A DNA stretch of 20,908 bases from Paramecium octaurelia (taxonomy: Eukaryota > Ciliophora > Oligohymenophorea > Peniculida > Parameciidae), in the NCBI GenBank assembly GCA_905182995.1, contig CAJJDP010000008.1, positions 57,624 through 78,531 on the forward strand, written 5' to 3'. The notes beneath the pieces are model-generated. The model searched no databases, was not told the origin of the DNA, and worked only from the letters and a program-made list of their open reading frames with translations. Positions 1 to 11,157 of the stretch are shown in pieces. How positions within the stretch are numbered: the stretch's first letter is position 1; every line of letters starts with the position of its first letter. The translations under genes were made by a program, and so were the position numbers.

Positions 1-1717
1 TTTATTATGTTAATCTTGAACCTGAATTTATATTAGCTTAAGAAATTGCTAGGTTCCCCAATAAGCTAAATTTTTTTAATGTTTTTCAGTATTTGATTCA
101 GATATGTCAAATAGGAAGGGAACCCCAGTTCATTTTGGAAATGAATCATCTTCTTATTTACTCATAGATATATCTATATCCTCCGATATATTCTAGTACC
201 GATAAATTGATAATAATTGTAAAAATTTTCCAGTTTCTTTGATTTTAATCGAAGGCAACTATAATTTTGATTCATGTTAAAAGTATTATGCTATATCATT
301 CCAATTTTGGTCTTAAAGGAAATGTAATTTATTTGATCAATTTAGAAAATTATGGAAGAATTGAAATATTCTATAGGAATAAATAAATAAGGGAGTAGTG
401 TTATTAATATTCTTTATTAATTTAATAATAGATCCAAGTTGTAAGATAAATAATATTCCTGTCCTAAAATCACTCACAGACTATAATTAGGTTGTATGAA
501 TAGTTCTGAGATAATTAAAAGTTACAGGACTATTAAACCAACGCTCTCTAAATCCATATAATTATTATTTCTCTAATATGTCAAATCTACAAGAAAACAA
601 AATCTTAATCAAACTAAAAGTTTTAATTTAATTTTTATTTTCAGCTAATTATTAGATTTTGAATTGTTTTATGAAAACTAGAATAGATCATCCTTATTAA
701 TATCTTTTGATATAAAATAGATATTCAATAATATTTATTAAATAAGAGCATGAGTAACATATCACAATATTTATCTTATATTCAATCAGGATGTTATTGG
801 TATATGTAAGTAAATACCATATCTTTGTCCGGTTTGTTTGTTTCTAGATTATTACTTCCTGAGTATATACACTTTGGAAGCTGAATGAGAAACCTATATA
901 AATACTGCACTCTTTATTATCTGTGATCTAATCCATATTCTAGATTTCAATTCTTAAAACTTATTACTTCTTGCAAGTTAATATAATATAAGAATACAAT
1001 ATCAAACTTAGCAAACGCCACAATAATGATCACATAATTTGATATTATCTTCAAACAAGCCAAAACGAACCTAATTAAAACTTTATACTATTCCGTTTAA
1101 ACAAAAATTACAAATACAATAAACTGGGTTAATTTGCCTGAAGTATTATTTACTCAAATTAGTAGTATATTTTATAGCCCTACAAAACTTAAGTCTAGCA
1201 TCATGAAAGGAATAGTTCTAAAAGTTCTCAATATAAATTAGAATCCTTAACACCAAGGCACAGTTGATTAAAATCTAATTACAATAATTTACTGTAAATA
1301 GATTAATTATTGCTCTTATGTGTGTGATGGGAAAATCAAATTTAGTAACAAAATTTTAGATTTTTAGTATCGTAAATACTAATACTTAGAAGAGTTGATC
1401 GCTTTTCGTTAAAATTTATCCACAAAAAATGAATTAATATTCAAACGCCCTTTTAGCAATTAAAAGATCAAGATCTTAGCCGATAACTTTTGCTCTAAGA
1501 TAAATAAATAATATCTTTGTTATTTTGTGGTTTGATAAATAATTTCAGAATTAAAATAAGCACTTATGCTATAGAATATTCACATTATACTTTTTGCAAT
1601 AGGCATTAATCATAATTAATTTTTAGGTCGAACCAAGTGGCCTTTAAATAAATCCCTTTATAAACTTTTATGAGAATGAACTACATTTACTGTCATCTTT
1701 AGATTTACATCCTTTTG
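1..1717. other. No confident gene; AT-rich flank
   Basis: I see no recognisable gene, RNA or mobile element here. The longest stretch worth noting is a + strand ATG-to-TGA frame at 1026-1535 (169 codons in code 6, TAA/TAG read as Gln). It has a mixed, protein-like composition, but it contains no motif I recognise. Frames of this length are expected by chance when TGA is the only stop, so I do not call it a gene. It lies about 220 nt before WD40-1 on the same strand and could equally be the relic of an upstream neighbour. Confidence 0.5.
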
Positions 1718-1752
1718 AAACTCAATCAATAAAAATATATTATTTAAATTAA
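1718..1752 (+). promoter_or_regulatory. Conserved 5' flank of WD40-1
   Basis: The 35 nt immediately before the WD40-1 ATG begin AAACTCAATCA and continue into an ATAAAAATATATTATT core. They match the 34 nt before the WD40-3 ATG (14061-14094) almost base for base, with a few small differences. Sequence further upstream is not alignable by eye between the two genes. The block may hold a core promoter, the transcription start or the 5' leader, or it may simply mark the edge of the duplicated unit. Confidence 0.45.
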
Positions 1753-3342
1753 ATGTTTAAACCAAAAATGATAGAAAACGAGAAAGATCTATCTTGTTGT
1801 TAAGAACATAAGTTACCTGTCGTTATGATTGCTCTTGATCCAAAATTATCAAAGCATTAAAGACTCCTATGCACAGAATGTTTAGAGAGTACAGATTTAG
1901 ATGGTAAAAAAGTTGGATTCAAGAAAATTATTTCATAAATTGAAGAAGGCTAAATAAAAAAGTTAGAATAAGTAGAAGATGTATTAGTCAACTAAATTAA
2001 ATTAATTGAATAATTGCACGGCATTGTCGATCAAATGAAGTCACTTGCAATCTAATTATTTGACTAGTAGTTTTCTTTAATAAATGAATGGATATAGAAT
2101 TTATCATAAAAAGGATTGTAATAATCTCATTATAGCTTTTATGAGGAATTAGAAATTCTGGTATTGAAATAAAATAAAGCTGAGGATAACTTATAATTAT
2201 TAATCCATGACATTTAACAAACAAATTACTGTTGGACTTCTAAATTATATCCTAAATTAGAAATATTTAATACATTCGAATAATATAAAAAATGTAAAGA
2301 ACTATTGTCACATTAAGAATTCATTTTTTAGAAATTTAGTACAGATAAATAACAATTACAATCATAATCTGAAATCAAATTAAAATTAATTGATTAATCA
2401 GTTAAATAAAACGAATAATGTAATGCAATAGTTTTTGATTCTTCTGGGTCAATTATGGTATCAACTGAAGAATCTAAAATTAAAATATGGAGTTTTCTTA
2501 ATGGAAGAATCAAATTAGTAACAACATTGTAAGGACACACTAGTTGGGTCTAATGTTTAGTTTATAGCAAAAAATAAAATTTCTTTATTTCTTCAGTCAA
2601 AACACTAAGATGTTGGCAATAATTGAACTAAAATGAGTGGATTTGTTCAGAACCTTATTAATAGCATACAGATATTATTAGATGTATGATATTTAACTCA
2701 AATGAGGATTTGCTATTTTCTGGGAGTTTGGATAAATCAATCAAAGTTTGGAAGGTTGATTTAAATGAAAATAAACTAGTATTTATATATTCATTGGATA
2801 AACATATTAATTAAGTTATTTCTTTGAGTTTAAATTAATAAGAAGATTAATTAGTATCATGTGCAGAAGGTTAGAATTAAATAATTATTTGGGAAAGAAG
2901 AGATAAGGAAAAATTTGAATTCAAATATTTTGTTAAATAATCAATTTCAGATTATGGACTAAACGTTAAGTTTATTAAAGACAATTAATTTATTTGGATA
3001 ACTGGTGAAAAACAAACAGATAAACTCTTTATATTTGAATTAAAACAAGGAGTCTATTAAGAAAATTAAGAAAAGACTATCCAACTGAATAAAAATAATC
3101 AAAATTTTGATGAATATAGATTTTCAATTTTATATATTAAGGAGAGGAATTTAATAGTAGTAAAACATAAGACATATATATATATTATTAGAGAGATTGA
3201 TGATGGTCAGTATAAAATTGATGATTAATTGAATTGTGATACATTCAGTATTTATGGAAATATCACTTCTAATGGACAATATTTGGTGTATTGGGATTAC
3301 AATAGTAAAGCTTATTCAACATATGAATTATTAAATATATGA
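1753..3342 (+). CDS. WD40-1: zinc-finger-like, coiled-coil, WD40-repeat protein
   Basis: This is one intronless frame of 529 codons ending in TGA, read in ciliate code 6 with many in-frame TAA/TAG as Gln. The ATG was chosen because the next codons align with the start of WD40-3. Residues about 15-43 carry a Cys-Cys/His...Cys-x2-Cys pattern (SCCQEH, then LLCTEC) resembling a degenerate B-box-type zinc site. Residues about 55-205 are Lys/Glu/Gln-rich and probably helical. From about residue 209 there are WD40 blades, seen as KIKIWSF, LQGHTSWVQCL, GSLDKSIKVWKV and QNQIIIWE. The family usually forms a beta-propeller scaffold for protein contacts; the partner is unknown. Compared with WD40-3, two codons are missing around residue 280, removing the Gly-Asp of one blade turn. 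The gene converges on MORN-A. The WD40 call is strong; the zinc site is inference. Confidence 0.9.
2377..3342 (+). repeat. Duplicated 3' block shared with WD40-3 (copy 1)
   Basis: From AAATTAAAATTAATTGATTA at 2377 to the stop codon, this 966-nt block aligns codon by codon with 14695-15666 (972 nt). The only length difference is one 6-nt gap near 2590. Protein identity is about three quarters by eye, while the 5' halves of the two genes are much less alike. The similarity begins abruptly at this point. Confidence 0.85.
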
Positions 3343-3942
3343 ATTATTTTGAATTGTTAATTAGAAATCTGAAAGAATTCTTAGTATATCATCTTAAATT
3401 AACACATAAGCTTTACATATTAAATAATTACTTCCATATGGCAAAACATTGTTTAGAAATATCCTTGAAATTTATAAATATGGTTAACTTTCATAAATCT
3501 AGGATGGGTAAAATTTTATCTTTCAACTTTCGAAGATAATGATGAGCTTTTTAATATGAATTAATGTATTGAAAGTATTGAAAGTTTAGAAATTATATTT
3601 TAGTAGTTCGGATGAAAAAGTGGACAAATAAATCTTTAAACTATTTAACAAAGATCAAACTAATTGATAATTTTAATTGAATTCCTCTATCTAGTTTAAA
3701 TTCAATCTTCAAATAGCCTTTACATTTTTTTTGTTAGGAGCAATCAAAACTAATTTAAGTTCTTCATCAGAAAATCTATTCATCAGTAGATAATTATTTA
3801 ATTCTAATTACATCTTCTGAGCCAAATATTCCTTAAGGAAATTAAATTATATCCATCAATCGTAATAATAAGATATTAAGCATAATATATATTAATTCAT
3901 AAAATTTATAATGAAAAATTTCTAGCATCAAATCTTTCACTT
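3343..3942. other. Convergent spacer between WD40-1 and MORN-A
   Basis: This spacer probably contains the 3' ends of both convergent genes. No terminator hairpin or canonical poly(A) signal is evident. On the - strand, 3709-3854 is a TGA-free stretch of 48 codons whose translation includes NRFSDEELKLVLIAPNKKN, which looks protein-like but is not recognised. It could be a decayed gene fragment or a chance frame. The rest is AT-rich and featureless. Confidence 0.45.
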
Positions 3943-6625
3943 TCATTTTCCCACCCAAACTCCTACTTTTTAGCCATTTCTATATTAACCAACTTATATC
4001 ACCTCAGATAATCCAATTCCGTTGCCGTAGTTATCAGATAATTCAACCCATTTTCCATCCTTAATTGAACCTAATTCTTCTATTAAATCAAATGAACCTC
4101 CACCACTAAAAGTTAATATTAATTTGCTTACATTAAATGAAATTGCTCTTTAATTTCTTTCCTGAACAAAATATTCCATTTGCCAAACTTATTACCATTA
4201 ACATAGTTTCCTTCTAAAAGAACTTAAGATTTACTGAAAAAACCATCACTCAACTCAATCCATTTCCCTATCTTAATTGAATGTAATCCCTAAGCTAGAG
4301 AATATGATCCTCCACCACTAAAGTTCGTTAATTTTTACTTACATCTTTTCAAATTTCAACCCATTCATCCGATAGCTTATATCCCATCTACCAATTTTAT
4401 TGTTGTTTTCATATTCACCACTATAAATTAACTGTGCCTCGCAAAAAAATCCATCACTAAGTTCAATCCAGCTTCCAATTTTAATTGAACCTATTTCTTT
4501 GATTACATCATATTGACCACCTCCGCTAAACTTAATATATTTATTGAATACATCATCTCAAATTTATCTTATTCATCCCTTCTATATAATGAATTCCATC
4601 TTCCAATTTTGTTGCCATCAAGATAATCACCTTTATAAATTACTTACGATCCATTATAAAATCTTTCACTCAAATCAATCCAATTTCCAAATTTAACTGA
4701 CCCTAGTTTTTCCATCTCAACATACATTCCTCCACCACTTAATTATATATCTTTAGTGCTTACATCTATTTGAATTTTTCTACTTCATTCTTCCTATATG
4801 ATATGACCCATATGCCTATTTTATTTCCATTTTTGTATTCGCCATTATAAATGACTTATGCCTAACCATAAAACCCTTCATTCAACTCAGCCCACATTCC
4901 AATCTTTCTAGAATTATCCTCATCTACCTCTTAGTATTCTCCTCCACCTCTAGTAAATTTATTGACAATAATTTTACATTAATAAATAAGGGTTCTATGT
5001 ATATTATCTATAAAAAGTATCCCATCTGCCTACTTTTTTTCTATTTCTAAATTCTCCTGAAAAAATAAAGGGAGAATTTCTTTAAATATGTTTATTAAAA
5101 TATACTTATCACTCTTGTATATCTTTGTGCCTTGTAAATCAAAATTTGCACATCCACTAAGAAAATTCGATAGATATATCATGATACCACAATTGAAAGA
5201 TGTTATTAAGTTTCAAGAATTTTTCCCACTAACCAATTTTTTAACCATTATTATATTCACCCTAAACAATGGCTTATTTATAAAAATTGAAACTTGGACT
5301 TATTTCAATCCATTTCCCATTCTTGGTTGAGTCTAGTCCTTTCACTTCTAAATATGATCCTCCACCACTATGATTAACTTCATAATAATTACATTTAATC
5401 TTTTATGTTTTCATAGCAATTATTATAAAAAATATCCCATCTCCCAACTTTATTATTATTTTGATAATTCCCGCAATATGTTACTTATGAAATATCCCTA
5501 AAATCCTCACTTAATTCTATCCAACTTCCAATCTTGCTAAAATTTGTATCGCAATAGGACCCTCCGCCACTAGATTGGATAATTTAAGAAATTTTACATT
5601 TTTATATTTTTTTCATAATCACAATAAAATGTATCCCATCTTCCAATTTTATTATTATTTCTATATTCCCCATTATATGTGATTTAACATACACTTCTAA
5701 ATTTATCATTCAACTCTGTCCATTTTCCATTCTTAACCGATCCTTATCCTTTTTCATAGTTATATGTTCCTCCTCCCCTAAAATTATCTGTACAATTGCA
5801 TACACAAGCTTAAAGGTTTCATTAGCACCTAATTTAGAAAAGATCTCCCATTTCCCAATCTTTTGATTATTTCTATATTCACCATCATAAATAATTTCTC
5901 TTTCGAAATTATACTCTTCTATTTACTCAATCCACCTTCCATTCTTAATTTCACATAATCCATTAACCTCGTCGTACTTTCCACCACCACTAAAGATGAT
6001 TAAATAATCATGGAATATTACATTAACATTTTCCCATAAATTAGATTCCATTAACCCATTTTTTTCCCCTTTTTATATGAACCATCAAGAATGCACTAAG
6101 AATAATACGAAAATCCCGCACCCAGTTCAAACCACTTTCCATTTTTTATCGAATCTATTTCCCCATTATCTACATACTACCCACCTGCACTAAAGTTAAA
6201 TAAAATATTTATGATTTACATTTTTTTAAATTAGTTTGATTCATGCGTCCTAAGCAATATCTCCCATATCCCTACTCTTTTACCATTTTAGTATTCCCCA
6301 TCCTAAATTATTAGAAATTGGCTAATTATTGATTTTTTATTACTCTGTGGACTCATCATTTATCTCTCTCCATTTACCATGCTTTTAGCCACTTTAATTG
6401 TATTATCCACCACCGCTAAATAATTACTGTAGTTTCTATACATTCTCTAATCATTCATGATTAAACCCCATCTTCCGACCCTTAGATTGTTGAAATACTA
6501 TCCAACTTCAAAAATTTAAATTTTGCTAATTGTTAAAATTGAACATTAATTACGTCCAATAGTTTTAATTTAACTCTTTCCAAAATCCTACTTTTAATTC
6601 ATTTTCAGTGTAGCACCCACCTATT
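3943..6625 (-). repeat. MORN-like repeat array of MORN-A (about 13 units)
   Basis: Consecutive units begin at a phase-2 intron that splits the Ile codon before GGG. Genomic spacing between these introns is close to 210 nt (198-222). The unit starting near 5157 has lost its G-x-W half and reads GCANFDLQGTK then SGEF. The third has AGG in place of GGG. The last five units are the most alike and none has the mid-unit intron, suggesting late tandem expansion. The final unit ends with GQKVGVWVGK and TGA. Confidence 0.85.
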
Positions 6626-7062
6626 TCTATAAGTTTTTGTAATCTCCAATTAACAGCAAACTATTACACCTTTTTAAGTTTCTGTCTGCCGTTTCCCCAA
6701 TATTCAAAATATTTCAACTATTCTAGTTTACGAAAGACCTGAGGACTTGCTTAAAATTCTCTTACTTCATTTCTATTTCAAATTTTATTCTAATAATTTA
6801 CAGGGTTACAGATTTTCCATTCAGAAGACAATGAAATTCATCATCTGTAGTTAATTTTATTTACAGTTTTCTCTTCTACCACTTAAATAAAAATGGGCAC
6901 CAAATTGCACATTCGTATTCTTATCTGTCATTTAACTTATCATTTCTAATAAATTAAGGCTCATTCTTTTCTACCGCTCTTCAAATATCAATTTTTGGCT
7001 TACCTAATCGATGTTGGGATTTCTTATACCACGTGTTAATCGCTTGAACAAATAGATCCCAT
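3943..7062 (-). CDS. MORN-A: acylation-motif, 13-unit MORN-like repeat protein, 17 introns
   Basis: The start is ATG at 7062 and the stop is TGA at 3943. Removing 17 introns gives an 886-residue frame, an exact multiple of three. Introns (forward coordinates): 6979-7003, 6773-6801, 6526-6553, 6416-6441, 6322-6343, 6190-6219, 5990-6021, 5778-5803, 5570-5597, 5368-5392, 5157-5187, 5080-5105, 4950-4977, 4738-4763, 4526-4551, 4318-4342, 4106-4131. All are phase 2. The protein begins MGSICSS, a typical N-myristoylation plus palmitoylation signal, suggesting membrane or cortical anchoring. About 13 units follow, with the pattern IGGGxYD...K-x-G-x-W-IELSDGF...Q-V-x-Y-x-GEY-x-N-x-K-x-GRW. This resembles the variant MORN repeat (MORN_2 type). 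Such proteins are thought to be membrane-associated scaffolds; no enzymatic motif is seen. The N-terminal exons before residue about 100 are the least certain part of the model. Confidence 0.85.
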
Positions 7063-7949
7063 CACTTTGGTTTAAAGAAAAAACTAATTATTATAAATAA
7101 TGAATTTGCATTTAATATAAGTAATTAAAAAAGTTCAGCAAAAAGAATTTGAAGAAACAAATAAATTTAACAATTTCAACTATTACTACCCTTATTAAAC
7201 CATGAATTAATCAATTAAAGGAAAATATAATTAAATTAATTATAAAATGATGGTGTCATTAATTTTAACTGAGATTTAATTAAATATCCTTCATAGACAA
7301 CAAGCTTAAATATTATATTTAGATTAACCTAAATTTTACATGTTCGATTTGTAAATTCAGAAAATACAGAATATTTAATCTCTAACAAACTTTAAATTCT
7401 TTTAGTAAAATTTCTTTAGGGTTTCCTAAAATTATTGATTAATAATTTTTACGAAAGAAGAATCAATAAAATGAACATATAAATTGTGAAAAATCTTCAA
7501 GTTCAAATATGTTAGATCTATAAAACAATTAAAATACCGTTATAATTCCCCTATTAAGATGTGCTTTAATGTGAATAGTAAATAATAAAAAATATATGAA
7601 TAAGGTAGTCAAAATATTCAATTAAGTAAATAGAATATTTGAAAACTTACAATCTCCATCTCCACAAAAACTGATTAAATTCATATAAATTTGGCAGAAT
7701 TAGAAGGAGGAGTACCTTATAAAAGCTAATACAAAGATTCTCAAATACTCAACTTAGAGATGACTCAAGATTAATTGATTTTAATGCAAAAGATTTTTTA
7801 CTCAAAAATGCAAATAGAGAACAGAATTAATTTTAAAAATTTATGTGACTTATGAATATTGATTTTAATAACTAATAAGGAATTTACCTGAAAGAAAAAA
7901 CTAATATTTGTTGTAATATGAAATTCTCCAATTAGAAAAACTTAATTTA
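7063..7949. other. MORN-A 5' flank; no confident gene
   Basis: This tract contains the MORN-A promoter side. On +, an ATG at 7100 opens a 112-codon frame to TGA at 7436-7438. The same reading frame contains coding-like peptide again to TGA at 7853-7855, but in-frame TGA codons interrupt it, so it is at best decayed. The start at 7100 would be only 37 nt from the divergent MORN-A start, which is unusually close. I treat these frames as unproven. Confidence 0.4.
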
Positions 7950-9657
7950 ATGTTGATATTTTTTTATATTTTTAATAGCAATCGCTTAATTAGCTTCATA
8001 TTGTAGATATATTATTGATTTGAATAATTTATATTCTATTAAAAGCTATTTGCAATTCCAATAATAATTTATATATTATTAGAATCTTTGATGATAAAGT
8101 ATTATACTTTTATTTTATTATCATCTTACATTCTTAAAAAACGATAATTACTAAATTCTCCTTATTTTTTAGTGCTAAATAAGTGTGATCTTGTTGAAAT
8201 TTAATATTCAAAAGCAATTTCTTTCATCAGGAGCTTTATATTATACATTATAAATAGATGGAATTATTTACGTTTACCATTTGGTGCTTCTTAATATTTT
8301 CATGTGCACAAACTAAATTTATATGAGATTATTAAAATCTTAAGATAGTTTTGTTGTATAAGAAAATTTCATCACTATAAATCGAAATGATATCAGCTGT
8401 ATTTTTAATGATTTTGTAGTATTATAATTGAAGGGAAAATTGTTAGCAAAATTATAGATACAATAAAATCAGCTAATACAGCTTTTTTTATTTATTCAAT
8501 AGTAAATTTTTTTAAAATATAGAAAAATGTTCTTGACTATTTTATTGTTAATTTAGAAAATTACTTCATTTACCTCATTTTTAATTCTTACAGTCACAAC
8601 AAAGGTACAAAGTAGAAATTGATTATATTAATAAGGGTCTTGAAACAAATCCAAAATATTAATCTTCTTTCCTTAAGCTGCCTACTTTAAAATATTCCTA
8701 ATCAGATAAATTCACTTGTATAATTTCTTAAGCATCCATCTTTCTATTTTATCTACTTCCATAAGTTTAATAAGTAAAGAGGTTCTATAGGAATTTTACA
8801 ATTCTTAGAAGGAATGTTGATTTACCTTGCATTTTTTGTTTCAAAATTTTCAGACTCCATTATAGTGACCATATTTAGGGTAATGAGTTGATGTTACATT
8901 ATTTCGGATTTTTGATTACTCTGAATCTTACTTTTGAAGTTGATAATTCTTTGCATTTGGAGAATTTCTTAAATTCAGAAATTTTTTAACCATATATAAT
9001 TACAAAAATTTGAAATTTATTCACCCTCTTCTGAAATTTTTAAATCAATCTGTCAATAATCTGAATAATTTGAACCAAATAGTTGAAAATCAAATCTAAT
9101 ATAATTATAAGGAATTAAGTATTCTTAAATCCTAAAGAATGCAGAATAAATTTGATTTGAAAAGATCATGCCCAGATGAGTCTTATTTAGTGATTAATTA
9201 TTTTTCAACCTAATAGCAATATGTATATACAAAGGTGTTTTTTTATTCATTTAAATAAAATATTATAACGTAAACTACTTGAATTATAAAATCAAAATAA
9301 TCAACCAATTTATCGAATTATTATAATCAAATTGTGTAAACTAGGATGATTACTTAAGATTTATGTTATTCGGCGCTTAATTTTTACAATTTAGCTAAAA
9401 CTGCTATTGCTCATCATATTAAAGACCAAATCTTCATCTTTAGTTGGATTATTCTCTGTTAATAATAAATAAAACCTAAAATATCTTTGTCCCTTAATTT
9501 AATAGCAGAATGTCTTAAAATTAAATATTTATATTACGAAAAGAATGTTTGCAATAGGAATCAACAATTTTCTTTAACAAGATATAAATTATCTCTTAGC
9601 AAAAATTCATTTTTATACCATAAGTTTTATTTCTATAATCTAAGAATCAAATTTTGA
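7950..9657 (+). pseudogene. Probable decayed gene of unknown family upstream of WD40-2
   Basis: Coding-like peptide runs through this tract on + but switches frame several times. At 7950 an ATG gives MLIFFYIF, and one base of shift continues as LIAIAQLASYC, together resembling a signal peptide. Further open stretches are about 8170-8622, 8537-9013 and 9016-9657, the last with one internal TGA at 9280-9282. No pair of short GT...AG introns restores a single frame as it does for the MORN genes. I recognise no domain. It may be a pseudogene, a gene with assembly errors in T homopolymers, or in part chance open frames. Strand and unity of the tract are inference. Confidence 0.3.
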
Positions 9658-9702
9658 GTTCATAAAGCTACAAAGTAATCCCAAAATATTAATAAATAAA
9701 TA

Positions 9703-11157
9703 ATGAAAATGCAGATGAGATGTAATTAAGCTGACCATCAAAATCAAACTATAGTTGGAGTTTGCATAGATAATACATGCCCAAATTTAAGACCCTATTG
9801 TAATTTTTGCTTGCCTCTCCATTCCAAACATCCTCATATGTTAACCCCTTTGGATCTTATAACTGAATGGATTTAGGAAAGAATCCCTTAGGTTCTTAAT
9901 GTCTAGAACAATTTATAGGAGTTGAAGGTTTCTCTTGAAAATCTTCTGAATCAGTTCTCTCCTTATTTTGACTTTAATATTGATTAAATACCTATTTTAG
10001 GATTATATCAGATGGATAAATTAGTGAAAGGTTTAAGTTTAATAGAAGAATGCGATAAAATACTATTTAAGCAACTTAATCAATCAATTCAATAAGTAAA
10101 ATAGATTGTTACCGAAATACTAAAAACATTAGAGAATCAAACTAACACACAATGTATTGCATAAATTCCATGCGATTTAGAAAAATTAAAATCAAATATT
10201 AGCCCTATCACATATGAATTCGTGAATAACAATTCCATTACACAACAAGAATGTTGTTTAGCAGTTGCTTTTAATAAAGATTGCTCAATGGTAGCAGCTG
10301 GATGTGAAGATTTAATAAAACTCTACGAATTCAAAGAAGGAATGCTGAAATAGATACAACTCTTAAGTCAACATTAAGAAGATGTGAGCACTTTATATTT
10401 CATGAAACACTCAAATTAGCTTTTATCTGGAGATACTACCGGAACTATTTTGATTTGGTCAAGCAATAATAATAATTAATGGAATTGTTCATTAACACTT
10501 AAACAGCACAAAAGTGGTATAAATTGCTTAATTATGAATAATAATGAAGACATTATTATCTCCAGTAGTAATGATAAGACTATTAAGTTTTGGATGAAAT
10601 AAAATGAATGGATCTGTTAATAAACAATAAATGAACATAAACATTAGGTTTATTAATTAAGCTTAAATGATAAATAAAATAAAGTTATTTCATGTGGATG
10701 GGATCAATTAATCTTAGTAATTGAGTATTCAGAATAGGATAAATAGTGGATGATAATATAAAGAATTCAAGTGGATTGCTAAGGATTGAGAATATATTTT
10801 ATCAATGATAATCTGTTCACATTTCAACCAAAGAAAGGCAATTTGATGCATATCTATGAAATGAATGATGAAAGTAAATAGTTTACTCAAACTAAACATA
10901 TTACTGTTAATCAAGGTGATGACGGTTATGTATTTTTCCCATAATAGTATATAAAATCGAAATAGTTACTTGTGAGTAAGCATGATAAGTAGATCAATTT
11001 AATAAGAAAGATAGATAATGATCAATTTAATGTGGAATAAACTCTTGAATTTGGTAGTAATCAATTATTTGGGAATATGAGTGATGATGGAGAGTATTTG
11101 ATTACTTGGGAGTTTTAAACTTAGACAATATAAATTAGGAGATCCATACAAGAATGA
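9703..11157 (+). CDS. WD40-2: divergent zinc-finger-like WD40-repeat protein
   Basis: This is an intronless code-6 frame of 484 codons ending in TGA. The first ATG (9703) is used; in-frame ATGs follow at codons 3 and 5. Residues 7-45 have a clear zinc-ligand pattern: Cys7, His12, Cys21, Cys26, Cys33, Cys36, His40, His43. This is B-box-like and more complete than in WD40-1 and WD40-3. A Gln/Leu/Lys-rich, probably coiled-coil segment covers about residues 55-155. WD40 blades follow from about residue 185, with CLAVAFNKDCSMVAAG, LLSGDTTGTILIW, SSSNDKTIKFW and VISCGWDQLILV. The overall architecture matches the other two propeller genes, but sequence identity is much lower and the 5' flank is not shared. 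No MORN gene follows it. A scaffold role is expected from the family; its partner is unknown. Confidence 0.88.

Noticed and set aside
1997..2224. Standard-code minus-strand ORF of 75 codons
   Set aside because: Antisense to the WD40-1 coding frame; the + strand frame has paralogue support.
3339..3539. Standard-code + strand ORF of 66 codons starting at the WD40-1 stop
   Set aside because: Starts within the last codons of WD40-1, has no motif, and its composition is that of the AT-rich spacer.
5088..5330. Standard-code + strand ORF of 80 codons
   Set aside because: Lies opposite two MORN-A units and two of its introns; the minus-strand repeat explains the sequence.
10729..10914. Standard-code minus-strand ORF of 61 codons
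   Set aside because: Antisense shadow of WD40-2.
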